The notes beneath the pieces are model-generated. The model searched no databases and was not told where the DNA came from. It was given only the letters and a program-made list of their open reading frames with translations. From positions 5,146,001-5,210,000 of the forward strand of contig NZ_VIWU01000001.1 of assembly GCF_007994075.1 (NCBI RefSeq): a stretch of DNA of 64,000 nt, read 5' to 3'. The position numbers and the translations under genes are program-made. This document shows positions 54,926 through 63,932 of this stretch, one piece after another (within the stretch, counting starts at the first letter, position 1; every line of letters starts with the position of its first letter). Origin of the DNA: Pseudonocardia hierapolitana. Its GTDB lineage: Bacteria > Actinomycetota > Actinomycetes > Mycobacteriales > Pseudonocardiaceae.

Positions 54926-57448
54926 TCAGCCGGCGAGGTTCAGCAGGGTGAGCGTGCCGTCCTCGAGGTTCGTGACGTAGCCGGTGGTGCCGTCCGGGTG
55001 CACCGCGACGGACGTGGGCGATGCCCCGGTCGGGATGGTGGCGGTCACGGTCATCGTGTCGACGTTGATCACCGACACCGAGTTGTCCTCGACGTTGGCG
55101 GTGTAGGCGAACCGGCCGTCCGGTGCCCAGGTGATGTCCTGGGGCTTCTTCCCCACCGGGATCCTCGCCACGACCTGCTCGGTGCCCGTGTCGATCATCG
55201 TGACGGTGCTGGAGTCGTAGTTGACGTTGGCCACGAGCGGTCGCGTCGGATGCACCGCCACGCTGTGCGGGCTGGTGTCCACGGGTACCTCGGCGATCAC
55301 GGTGTTGTTCGACATGTCGAGCACCGACACCACGTTGGACTCGTGGTTCGCGATGTAGCCGCGCGTGCCGTCGGTCGAGAACTCGATCCAGTGCGGGTTG
55401 GGGGCCACCGTGATCTCGGTCGTGACGGTGTTGGTCGCGGTGTCGATGACGGAGACCGTGCCCGAGTCGTGGTTGGGCACGTACAGCGACTTCCCGTCGC
55501 AAGTGACGGCGGCGAGGTACGGCCTGGTGCGCACGGGGATCGTGGCGACCATCGAGTTGGTGGTGGTGTCGAGCACACCGACGGCGGCGATCGTGCGGGC
55601 GTCGTTCCAGATGCTGACGTAGATGGTCCTGCCGTTCGGTGCGAACGACAGGAACTGCGGCGGGCCCGCCGCCACCGGGATCGTGGCCGTCACCCGGTTC
55701 ACCGCGGTGTCGACGACCGTGACGACACCGGCAGCGCGGTTCGCGATGTAGGCCTGCCGCCCGTTGGGCGAGACGACGACGAATCCGGAGGTGGCTCCGG
55801 CCGGAACCGTGGGGCCCAGCGACGGCACCGGCACGCTCGACGCCGGAGCGGCGGCGGGTGACGGCGCTGCTGCCGGTGGCCCGGGCGCGGCTGCCGGAGG
55901 CTCCGGCACAGCCGCCGGAGGTGCCGGTTGCGCGGTGGGCGGCTGCTCGTCGGCCCGGAACTGATCGACCGCGACGTAACCGATCCCGCCGACCACGGCG
56001 AGCAGTGCGATCACCGCTGCCACGACGAGCAGAACGCGGTTCCGGCCGCTCCGGCTGCCGCCCAGAGGGGGTGGCGGCGGTGGACCGGGGGGTGGTCCGA
56101 ACCCCGGTCGGCCTTGCGTCACGTCGGGAGCGCCCGATCGTGGACGATCGGATCCCGGGTGCCCGGCGGGCGCCGCCTGGTGCGGTGGAGCGCCCGTCCC
56201 GGCCACGGGGGGCGGTGTCATGCGCGTTGCCGCGAGCCCACCGCCCTCGTCGCGTTCCTGCGGGACCGCAGGTGCGCCGTGACCTCCCGCTGATGCGCCG
56301 GCCGGCGCATCAGCGGGAACGGCCTTCGGGAACTCGCCGACCGGCGTGGTCGGGGCCCCACCGGCCCCATCGCCGCGCACCGTGCCCCCGCCGACGCGCG
56401 CGAGGCCGGCGGCACCCAGGGCAACGGCGTACTTCGGGTGTGCGTCGACCACCGTCGGACGGCCGAGCTCCTCGGAGATCATTCGCGACACGAGTGGGAT
56501 CCGTGACGATCCGCCGACCAGCAGCACGGCGGAGAGCTGGCTCGGCTCGACCTGGGCCGAGCGCAGCGTGCGAACGAGCGTGCCGATCGTGGACTCGACG
56601 GGGGCGCGGATCATGTCCTCGAACTCGGCCCTCGTCAGCCGCACGTCGAAATGTCGGTTGGGAAGGAACACCGGGATCGTCGTCTCGGTGTCGATCGAGA
56701 GCGCTTCCTTGGCCAGCACGCAGTCCTGGTTCAGCCGGGCCAGCGCGACGGCGGTCTGCGGGTCGCTCATGTCGAGCTCGCTGAGCGCACCGCCGGCCAC
56801 GTAGTTGACGTGGGAGAGGATCGATTCGTCGAAGTCGACGCCGCCGAGGCGCTCGATCCCCTCGGGAACGCCGAGGATCTCGATGCCGCCGGCGTGCTTG
56901 CGCAGTACGGTGGCGTCGAAGGTGCCCCCGCCCAGGTCGTACACGGCGATGATCTCGCCGTCGGACAGCTGGCGGGACGCGGCGTAGTGGGCAGCCGCGG
57001 CCTCCGGCTCGGTGACCATCCGTGGTGCCGTGAGCCCCGCGATGTGGGGGACCTCGTCGAACAGTTCCCTCCGGAACGGCCCCCAGTTGGCCGGATGAGT
57101 GAGAACCACGCTGTCCGGCTTGATGCCCTCGGTCTCGGTGACCCGGGTGAGGACGTCGTGGAGCAGGGTGCCGAGCAGCACGGTGACCGCGTACGGCGTG
57201 CCCCCGAGCATCACCGGCGTCGGGTCGCCGAGGCGGCGCTTGAACTCGCGTCCGATCCGGTCCGGGCTGCTGACCGCCCGGCGGGCGGCGGCGTCGCCGG
57301 AGACGAGGGCGCCGTCCTCGCGCAGGTACACCACGGCGGGTGTCACCACCGAGCGGTCGCCGAGGGTGAACATCTCGACTCCGGTGTCGCTGGCCAGCGC
57401 GGCCGCGACGAACGTCGTTCCGAGGTCCACTCCGAGGTGATAGCCCAC
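54926..57448 (-). CDS. Hsp70-like ATPase fused through a membrane helix to a YVTN beta-propeller
   Basis: 840 residues. Residues 1 to about 370 form an Hsp70/actin ATPase: LGVDLGTTFVAAAL, VVLTHPANWGPFRRELF, VTEPEAAAAHYAA, VYDLGGGTFDATVL and AVLLVGGSSRIPLVSRMI. The Hsp70 peptide-binding domain is absent. A Pro/Gly-rich linker reaches one membrane helix (VLLVVAAVIALLAVVGGIGYV), then a Pro/Ala stalk and about seven repeats such as RQAYIANRAAGVVTVVDTAV, which build a beta-propeller outside the cell. It may couple outside ligand binding to cytoplasmic ATP state. Start GTG 57448 follows GGAGGAG closely. Divergent from the kinase genes. Confidence 0.87.
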   Translation of the reverse strand: MGYHLGVDLGTTFVAAALASDTGVEMFTLGDRSVVTPAVVYLREDGALVSGDAAARRAVSSPDRIGREFKRRLGDPTPVMLGGTPYAVTVLLGTLLHDVLTRVTETEGIKPDSVVLTHPANWGPFRRELFDEVPHIAGLTAPRMVTEPEAAAAHYAASRQLSDGEIIAVYDLGGGTFDATVLRKHAGGIEILGVPEGIERLGGVDFDESILSHVNYVAGGALSELDMSDPQTAVALARLNQDCVLAKEALSIDTETTIPVFLPNRHFDVRLTRAEFEDMIRAPVESTIGTLVRTLRSAQVEPSQLSAVLLVGGSSRIPLVSRMISEELGRPTVVDAHPKYAVALGAAGLARVGGGTVRGDGAGGAPTTPVGEFPKAVPADAPAGASAGGHGAPAVPQERDEGGGLAATRMTPPPVAGTGAPPHQAAPAGHPGSDRPRSGAPDVTQGRPGFGPPPGPPPPPPLGGSRSGRNRVLLVVAAVIALLAVVGGIGYVAVDQFRADEQPPTAQPAPPAAVPEPPAAAPGPPAAAPSPAAAPASSVPVPSLGPTVPAGATSGFVVVSPNGRQAYIANRAAGVVTVVDTAVNRVTATIPVAAGPPQFLSFAPNGRTIYVSIWNDARTIAAVGVLDTTTNSMVATIPVRTRPYLAAVTCDGKSLYVPNHDSGTVSVIDTATNTVTTEITVAPNPHWIEFSTDGTRGYIANHESNVVSVLDMSNNTVIAEVPVDTSPHSVAVHPTRPLVANVNYDSSTVTMIDTGTEQVVARIPVGKKPQDITWAPDGRFAYTANVEDNSVSVINVDTMTVTATIPTGASPTSVAVHPDGTTGYVTNLEDGTLTLLNLAG

Positions 57449-57552
57449 GTCTCCTCCCGAGAACGGCTCGTGTGCCCCGTCGCCGCCCGGGGGCCTGCTA
57501 TTACCGTTCTGGCCGGATCCTGGGCGAACAAGGGGGACAGCCCTACCCGAGG

Positions 57553-57566
57553 TGGGGTGCACCCCA
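57553..57566. promoter_or_regulatory. Perfect 14-bp palindrome with GGGGT-N2-ACCCC core, site C
   Basis: TGGGGTGCACCCCA lies in the 129-base gap between the divergent Hsp70 fusion and the first kinase-like gene, 12 bases before the latter. With site B it brackets the Hsp70 gene, consistent with a shared regulator. Confidence 0.5.
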
Positions 57567-57577
57567 TTCACTGATAC

Positions 57578-58306
57578 ATGGCGTCGCCGGACGATGACTG
57601 CATGATGCTCGAGCCAGCGCAGCGCGCCGGCGACGCTCCCCGCACCGCCTCCGAGCAGGGCCCGTCTCCTGAATCGCCGCGCCCCCCGGCGCCGTCCCCC
57701 GAACCCGTCACCCGACTCTCCGCCCCCACGAGGGAGGCCCGACTCCGCGCCGAACGTGAGCAGTGGTGGATGCGCCGCAGCGTGGAACGGCAGTTGCACG
57801 ACGGCGCAGCACTGCGGATCTCCGCGCTCACGCTGCAGCTCGGGCTGCTGCGCCATCGTGCCGCGAAGGCCGAATGCGACCTCCATGCTCACATCGACGA
57901 CTTCCAGAACGAGCTGCACGCCGTGCTGCAGGAACTGCGGGACGTCTCCAGCAAGATCTACCCCCCGCTGCTCGACGAGGCAGGCCTCGGGCCGGCCCTG
58001 CGTGAGGCGGCCGACCGGATGGACGTGCCGGTGCGGGTGGACGCCCCCGATGACCGGTTCGGACCCGCGGCCGAGGGCGCCGCCTACTTCGCCGTGGTCG
58101 GGTGCCTGGAGGCCCTTCCGGCCGGCACAGCCACTCTCGACGTCGTCGTGCGGCGGGAGGACCACACGCTCGCCGTGGACGTCGTCGGCGTCGAGGTGCG
58201 CCACGCCGACGCGATGCTGGGGGCCGTCCGGCGCCTGGACGGTGCGATCGACGTGGCGGGCGGACCGCACTTCGGCACTATCACTGTGAGGATCCCATGC
58301 GAGTAG
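57578..58306 (+). CDS. HisKA_3-type histidine kinase-like protein lacking ATP-binding motifs
   Basis: 242 residues, soluble. A Pro-rich N-terminus precedes the NarL-family H-box RSVERQLHDGAALRISAL with His74 and a coiled dimer segment (ELHAVLQELRDVSSKIYPPLL). The C-terminal half has an HATPase outline (RVDAPDDRFGPAAEG) but no N-box Asn motif and no DxGxG, so it is unlikely to bind ATP. It may accept phosphate from another kinase. Stop overlaps the response-regulator start by 10 bases. Confidence 0.72.
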   Translation: MASPDDDCMMLEPAQRAGDAPRTASEQGPSPESPRPPAPSPEPVTRLSAPTREARLRAEREQWWMRRSVERQLHDGAALRISALTLQLGLLRHRAAKAECDLHAHIDDFQNELHAVLQELRDVSSKIYPPLLDEAGLGPALREAADRMDVPVRVDAPDDRFGPAAEGAAYFAVVGCLEALPAGTATLDVVVRREDHTLAVDVVGVEVRHADAMLGAVRRLDGAIDVAGGPHFGTITVRIPCE

Positions 58307-58962
58307 CGCTTGCCGAGGACGGAGCTCTCTTCCGCGAGGGCCTGCTCATGCTCCTGGAGGCGGCGGGGCACGAGGTCGTGGGCAGCACCGCCGACGGCGA
58401 CTCCCTCGTCAAGCTCCTGGCCGAGGAACCGGCGGACATCGCCATCCTCGACATCCGCATGCCGCCCGAGCCGGACGGCGGCCTGGTCACGGCGGAACGC
58501 CTGCGTGCCGCGCACCCGGACATGGGGCTGCTGTTCCTGTCCCACTACGCCGAGTCGCACTACCTGATGCGCATCCTGCAGATCGGGACGGAGGCCATCG
58601 GCTACCGCCTCAAGGAGAAGGTCGGGAGCGTTGACGTCCTCAGCGACACGCTCGCGCGGATCAGCAGCGGTGAGATCGTCATCGAGCCGGTGCTCGCCAG
58701 GCGGCTGGTGGAGCGTCCGCGCGGGGAGCGGAAGGGGGTCATCTCCACGCTGTCCGAGCGCGAGCTCGACGTGCTGCGTCTCATGGCGGAAGGCCGGTCG
58801 AACAACGGCATCGCCGGGCAGCTCTTCGTCACGCCGAAGGCGGTCGAGAAGCACATCGCCAACATCTTCGGGAAGCTGAACCTGCACGCCGACACCACTG
58901 AGCACCACCGCAGGGTGCTGGCTGTGCTCACCTACCTGCGCTCCCAGCGCGACGGCGACTGA
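58297..58962 (+). CDS. NarL/LuxR-family response regulator
   Basis: 221 residues. The receiver has MRVALAEDGALFREGL with acidic pair, phospho-acceptor Asp52 in IAILDIRMPPEPDG, Ser in LFLSHYAE and a Lys in YRLKEKVGS. The C-terminal LuxR helix-turn-helix is LSERELDVLRLMAEGRSNNGIAGQLFVTPKAVEKHIANIFGKLNL. It starts inside the kinase-like gene (10-base overlap) and binds DNA when phosphorylated. The GGGGT-N2-ACCCC sites are candidate targets. Confidence 0.92.
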   Translation: MRVALAEDGALFREGLLMLLEAAGHEVVGSTADGDSLVKLLAEEPADIAILDIRMPPEPDGGLVTAERLRAAHPDMGLLFLSHYAESHYLMRILQIGTEAIGYRLKEKVGSVDVLSDTLARISSGEIVIEPVLARRLVERPRGERKGVISTLSERELDVLRLMAEGRSNNGIAGQLFVTPKAVEKHIANIFGKLNLHADTTEHHRRVLAVLTYLRSQRDGD

Positions 58963-59072
58963 CGACCATCGATGGCTTCCCCTCGCCCGTCCGCCCGATT
59001 GGCCTGCGTCGCCGTGGCGCATAGCGTGACGAAGCTGGACCCGGACCCGATCAGGCGTGGATCGGGAGCACC

Positions 59073-60419
59073 ATGAATCGGACGATCGTGGCGCGGTCGC
59101 TGCGGGCGTTGCTCGTCGCCTGCGGCGTGATTGTCGTGCTCGTCGTCGTGGTCGAATGGTCGGGCCGAGTGCTCGGGCCCGGCCCGCTCGAGATCCTGAT
59201 GCCGTTCGTGGCCGTCGTTCTCGCCGCGCTCGGGCTCGGGGCCGTCCAGCCGCGGATCGATCGCGTCGTCGAACGACTCACCCACCACCGCGAGGTCACG
59301 CCGTACTCGTCGCTCGCGGCGGCCGCGGCGCGCATCCGGGCGGGAGCGCTGGAGCAGGCGCTGCCGGGGCTCGCGCAGGTGCTCGCCGACGGCACCGGCG
59401 CCACCAGGGCGGTCGTGTGGCTCGCCGTCGGCGACCGGCTGGTGGGAGCGGCGGAGCACCCGTCGCCGGGCTCCGAGAACCGGGCCGATGCCGTGGAGAA
59501 CCTGGCGGTGCTGCTCGCTCGACCGGAAGTCGACCACGTCGTCCCCGTGCTGGACGGCACGGTCCTACGCGCGGCGCTCACGATCACCAAGCCCGGCGCG
59601 CCCATCACCCCCGGCGACAAGGAGCTCGTCCGGGACGTCGCCAACGGTGCCGCGCTGCTGCTGCGCGGCGTGGCGCTCAACGCCGAGCTCGCGGAGCGGG
59701 TGCGCCGCGCCGACGACCTCGCCCAGGAGCTGCAGGCATCGCGGCAACGCCTCGCGCGGGCGCGGGAGGTGGAGCGCAGGCGGCTGGTCATGGAGCTGGG
59801 CAACGCGACGAGCGTCCGGCTGGCTGCCCTGCGCAGCGACGTCGCGGCCGCCGGTGCCGAGCTCTGCCACACCCCCGAGGACGCGGAGTCGGTGCAGCGT
59901 GCGCTCACACGGGCCCGGGTCGCGCTCGACGAGCTCCTCGACCGGTTCCGCCTGATCGCCCGCGGCGTCTACCCGGCCGTGCTGCGCGACCAGGGGCCCG
60001 CGGCGGCCCTCGACGACGTCGCGGCCGACCTGGCCCGGCCGGTGCGGTTGACCGGCGGCCTCGGCGGTCGCCTGGACTACGAGATCGAATCGGGGGTCTA
60101 CTACGTCGTCACGGCGGCTCTGGCCGCTCTCGCGGGTGGCGCGGGTGACGGTGAGCTGCACGTGCACCTCGACCGCGCGGACGGCACGGTCATGGTGCGC
60201 ATCGAGGACCCGGCCGCGACCAAGAGCCCGGAGGCCCTCCGCGGCGCTCTCGCCGACGAGCGCGAGCGGCTCACGGCGCTCGGCGGTGACTTCACGATCA
60301 CGGCGGACACCATGACGACCGAGGCGGCGGGAGGCTCGGTCGAGCTGTGCATCCGCCTGCCCGACCGGCTCGAGCCGGTCGTCGACAGCAGTGTCGGCGA
60401 TGAGCTGAGGACACCATGA
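59073..60419 (+). CDS. Membrane histidine-kinase homologue without the phospho-acceptor histidine
   Basis: 448 residues: two N-terminal membrane helices, a GAF-like region (LAQVLADGTGATRAVVWLA) and a HisKA_3-like coil. Where active relatives have ERRRIERDLHDGAQ, this reads ERRRLVMELGNATS, so His and Asp are lost. The C-terminal ATPase-like half lacks N-box and D-box. It is probably a pseudokinase acting as sensor or regulator of the next gene, to which it is ATGA-coupled. Confidence 0.75.
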   Translation: MNRTIVARSLRALLVACGVIVVLVVVVEWSGRVLGPGPLEILMPFVAVVLAALGLGAVQPRIDRVVERLTHHREVTPYSSLAAAAARIRAGALEQALPGLAQVLADGTGATRAVVWLAVGDRLVGAAEHPSPGSENRADAVENLAVLLARPEVDHVVPVLDGTVLRAALTITKPGAPITPGDKELVRDVANGAALLLRGVALNAELAERVRRADDLAQELQASRQRLARAREVERRRLVMELGNATSVRLAALRSDVAAAGAELCHTPEDAESVQRALTRARVALDELLDRFRLIARGVYPAVLRDQGPAAALDDVAADLARPVRLTGGLGGRLDYEIESGVYYVVTAALAALAGGAGDGELHVHLDRADGTVMVRIEDPAATKSPEALRGALADERERLTALGGDFTITADTMTTEAAGGSVELCIRLPDRLEPVVDSSVGDELRTP

Positions 60420-63400
60420 CCGCCGTCGCGCGCCGTGTCCTCGCCGTCGCCGCCTTCTGGGCGCTCGTGGTCGCCTGCGCCGTGCTGTCACTGCTGTCGC
60501 TCGCCGCCGGCGCGGTCGGGTGGGCGGCGTCCCGGGAACCGCTGATCGGCTGGCTCGGTCTGCAGGGTGTCCTCGACTACGGCCTCAGCGTGCTCGCGCT
60601 CGTCGCCGCGGGTGTGTTGGTCGCCGGCAGGGACAAGAGCTGGTCGAGCCGGCTGCTGCTGCTCGCGATGGTCGCGTCGGCCGGGGCCTTCAACGTGCAG
60701 GCGATTGCCGTGGTCATGGTGGTCGACGTGGCGACGGGCCTGCAGATCGGCCTGTTCCACCAGGAGTTGCTCCCGGCGATCGCGGTTGCGGCCTACGTCC
60801 TCGCGTTGCTGGTCTTCCCGCCCGAGCGCGAGCCCGGCGCCGTCCGGTCGGCCCGCACCGCACTGGTACTGGCCGGTGCCGGAGCGCTGCTGCTGGCCGG
60901 GTTCGGCTCCGTACTGCTGTCGCCCATCGTGAGCTGCGTGCTGTTCTTCGGGTTCCTCGGGCCGGTCGTCGGTGTCATGGTCCTGCCCAGTCAGATCAGG
61001 ACCGCCCCGACGGCGACGGCGCGCACGCAGGCGCGACTGCTGTTCAGCGTGGTCGCGGTCGCATCCGCCATCGCGATCGTCCTCGCCGTGATCACGATCC
61101 TGATGTGGACGACCGGCTGGGGCAGCTTGCTCCTCCTGGCGGACCCGACCGCCGAGGCGAGCGGCGAGCCGACCGCGCTGCTGTTCTGGTTCTCCCGGCT
61201 CGCCAGCATCGCGATCGCGGGTGCGGTGTTCGTCGCGACCCGGCCCGGTGGTTTGTGGAACGCAGAGCGCCTGTTCAGCCGCGGGCTGGCGGCGGGGCTG
61301 ACAGCGGCGCTGATCGGAGGCGGCTACTGCCTGGTGCGCACCAGCACGGCGGGTCTGCTGCTCGAGGACGGCGTGCTCCTCTCCGCCGTGCTCGCGACCG
61401 TCCTGGCGGCGGTGACGCTGCGTCCTGCCTACGTGCGGGTCGAACGGTGGACCGATCGGCTCCTCTTCGGCACCCGGCCCACCCCGTACAGCGTGCTCGC
61501 CGGGGTCACGGCGCTCTCCCGCGTCACCGCGACCGACGCCCCGGACCTGGCGCGCGTCGCGGAGGCCGTCGGGCGCGGGCTGGGGGCCGCCACCTGCCGG
61601 CTGACGGTCACCCGGCCCGGGCTGCGCGACCGCAGCTACACCTGGGCCGAGGGGGAGGCGCGCGATCCGGACGAGCTCGTCCAGGTGGTCGTCCGCCACG
61701 GGACGGAGGCCATCGGCACGCTCGCGGTGGACTACGCCGCCGTCGCGGGTCTGCAGGAGCAGCGGCAGCACCTGCTGGAGGACGTCGCCGACAGCCTCGG
61801 CGCCGTGTTGCAGGCGAGCCGGTACGGCATCGAGCTGGAGCGGCAGCTGCGGGCTGCCCTCGCGCACGCGAGTGAGATCGCCGCGTCGCGGCGTGCCGTC
61901 GTCGCCGAGATGGACGGGGAGCGGCGGCGCATCGAGCGAGACCTGCACGACGGTGCGCAGCACCACCTCGTGTCGCTGCGGCTCGCGCTCGGCCTGGTGG
62001 AGCACCAGGTCTCCACGGCCCAGTTCGGCAAGGCGCGGGCGCGGCTCGAGCAGGTCAGCGATCAGATCGACGTGGCGGAGTCGATCCTCGCGGAGACCGC
62101 CATGGGGGTGTCGGCGCCGCTGCTGGCCGAGTTGGGGCTCCTCAGGGCGCTGGAGAAGGAGCTGGCGGGGGGCGAGCCACCGGTCGCGGTGGATGCGAGC
62201 GGCGTGGCCGGGGACGGCCGGTTCTCCCACGATGTGGAGTCGGCGGTGTATTTCAGCTGCCTGGAGGCCGTGAACAACGCGCGCAAGCACGCGCAGGGGG
62301 CCACGATCGGTGTGCGCCTGTACACCGAGGACGGCCACCTGCGCTTCGTCGTGCAGGACGACGGTCCGGGTTGGGACCAGAGCCGCGCGACCGGGTCGCC
62401 GGGGCGGGGCCTGCGCAACGTCACCACCCGGATCTCCACCGTCGGCGGACGGATCGACGTCCGGTCCGCTCCCGGGCAAGGCACGACGGTGGACGGCTCG
62501 GTGCCCCTTCCGCAGCCGTCCGCGACGTCGACCGGTGGCCCGTCCCCCGTCGCGGCGGCCGCCGGGAACCGTCCGGCTGCTCCGGACGTCGCCGCCGAGG
62601 CGACCCATCCCCTCATCGACCAGGTACGCGACGCCGTCCGGGAGGCACGAGACCGCTACCGCAGCACCCCACGCGCCGATGCCGTGGGCGTGCTCGCAGA
62701 GCGACTCGACGCGCCGCTGCGGATCGGGGTGTCGGGCGACGGCGCGGCGTCGGTGGCGCTACGGCAGGCCCTCGCGGCACTCGGCCCGGACGGGACACCG
62801 GGCGATGCTGCGCTGATCGATGTCGCGGTACCGGCGGGACGCCCGGCGCCGCATGCCGATGCTTTCGTGGTGCTGCTGCGCCGTGACGCCGGCGGCAACG
62901 TGCTCCTGCCCGATCAGCCCTTCGGCACGGCGTGGCATCGCTCTGCTCACGCGATCGGGGCGCTCCTGGTCGACGGGCCGGTGGACGAGGCCGCGCAGCG
63001 GGTGGCGGTCGCGTGCGCGGCGGGGCCCGAGGTGCGGCAGCTGTGCCATGTCGTCGTGCCCGTGGCACCTGCGTTCGCGCGGGCGGGTGAACGGTTGTCC
63101 GACGAGCAGTTCCGCATCCTGCAGGTCCGGGCGGAGGGCGGGTCCGCGGACGGCGGCTTCGACGACGACATCGCGGAACCGTTGGGCGAGGCGGCGACCG
63201 TTCCCGTGGCGGCTGTCGGCTCGGGCCCGATCCGGGCCGACGGCCGTCGCGCCGTCCCGGCCGGTCGCGGCGCGGGTGCTCCGGCGTTCGTCGTGCCCGC
63301 AGCTGATGTCCCCGAGCGGGAGCGGCCGGTCCCGTTCGAGCGTGCGGCCGTGCGGTTCGCCGTCACGGAGATCCGGTCCGGGCGAGCCCCGACCCGGGAG

Positions 63401-63922
63401 GCGCTCGCTGCCGCGCTCGAGCAGGGCAGCGGGCTGCCCAGGCTGCGCGAGCTCATGGCGGAGCGGCTGACCCGGCGCGCGGATGCGGTCAAGTCACGCG
63501 GGGTGTTGCTCGCCCTGGAGGACCTGGTGCGGCACGAGCCGCCACCCGTGGGTGGCGACGGGCTGCGCTATCGGCTGGACCGGATCCGTTCCAGGGCGTT
63601 CGAGCTGACCGAGCTGGACGTGGTGGACGCGGTGCGGGCGGGAGAGCTGGACCTCCCGGACAGCGAGCGCCGAGCAGTCGAGCGGCTGCTCGGCGCGGCG
63701 GGAGCGGACCCTCGGACGCGGCTCGGACTCGCGCCGGATGCGGCGCAGCAGGAGGTCGCGCATGCGGCGGCCGAGCAGCTGGCCAGCTGGCAGCGTCGCG
63801 CGGCCAACCCGCTCACCGGGGTCGAGCTGCGGAAGGCGGCCGCCGTGCTCGTCCAGACCTGCGAGCGGCTGATCGTCGGCAGCGACCATTTCCGGACAGG
63901 TCCTGTCCGGAAGGGTCCGTAG
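60416..63922 (+). CDS. Polytopic sensor histidine kinase with C-terminal dynamin-like region
   Basis: 1168 residues. About eight membrane helices, a GAF-like region, then an intact kinase: ERRRIERDLHDGAQHHLVSL (His511), N-box CLEAVNNARKHAQGA, D-box VVQDDGPGWD and GRGLRNVTTRI. Beyond about 720 a Pro-rich linker leads to a 440-residue segment (LRIGVSGDGAASVALRQALA with no Lys/Ser P-loop, ERPVPFERAAVRFAVTEI, LPRLRELMAERLTRRADAVKSRGVLLALEDLVR) that resembles the helical C-terminal half of IniC-like dynamins with a degenerate G domain. It is the only complete kinase here and may phosphorylate both the regulator and the His-only partner. Confidence 0.8.
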   Translation: MTAVARRVLAVAAFWALVVACAVLSLLSLAAGAVGWAASREPLIGWLGLQGVLDYGLSVLALVAAGVLVAGRDKSWSSRLLLLAMVASAGAFNVQAIAVVMVVDVATGLQIGLFHQELLPAIAVAAYVLALLVFPPEREPGAVRSARTALVLAGAGALLLAGFGSVLLSPIVSCVLFFGFLGPVVGVMVLPSQIRTAPTATARTQARLLFSVVAVASAIAIVLAVITILMWTTGWGSLLLLADPTAEASGEPTALLFWFSRLASIAIAGAVFVATRPGGLWNAERLFSRGLAAGLTAALIGGGYCLVRTSTAGLLLEDGVLLSAVLATVLAAVTLRPAYVRVERWTDRLLFGTRPTPYSVLAGVTALSRVTATDAPDLARVAEAVGRGLGAATCRLTVTRPGLRDRSYTWAEGEARDPDELVQVVVRHGTEAIGTLAVDYAAVAGLQEQRQHLLEDVADSLGAVLQASRYGIELERQLRAALAHASEIAASRRAVVAEMDGERRRIERDLHDGAQHHLVSLRLALGLVEHQVSTAQFGKARARLEQVSDQIDVAESILAETAMGVSAPLLAELGLLRALEKELAGGEPPVAVDASGVAGDGRFSHDVESAVYFSCLEAVNNARKHAQGATIGVRLYTEDGHLRFVVQDDGPGWDQSRATGSPGRGLRNVTTRISTVGGRIDVRSAPGQGTTVDGSVPLPQPSATSTGGPSPVAAAAGNRPAAPDVAAEATHPLIDQVRDAVREARDRYRSTPRADAVGVLAERLDAPLRIGVSGDGAASVALRQALAALGPDGTPGDAALIDVAVPAGRPAPHADAFVVLLRRDAGGNVLLPDQPFGTAWHRSAHAIGALLVDGPVDEAAQRVAVACAAGPEVRQLCHVVVPVAPAFARAGERLSDEQFRILQVRAEGGSADGGFDDDIAEPLGEAATVPVAAVGSGPIRADGRRAVPAGRGAGAPAFVVPAADVPERERPVPFERAAVRFAVTEIRSGRAPTREALAAALEQGSGLPRLRELMAERLTRRADAVKSRGVLLALEDLVRHEPPPVGGDGLRYRLDRIRSRAFELTELDVVDAVRAGELDLPDSERRAVERLLGAAGADPRTRLGLAPDAAQQEVAHAAAEQLASWQRRAANPLTGVELRKAAAVLVQTCERLIVGSDHFRTGPVRKGP
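63890..63912. promoter_or_regulatory. Palindromic operator candidate before the last gene
   Basis: TTCCGGACAG (63890-63899) and CTGTCCGGAA (63903-63912) are perfect inverted copies with a 3-base spacer. They lie in the last codons of the kinase gene and end 20 bases upstream of the next start, a typical repressor position. Confidence 0.6.
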
Positions 63923-63932
63923 CGTCGGCTGC

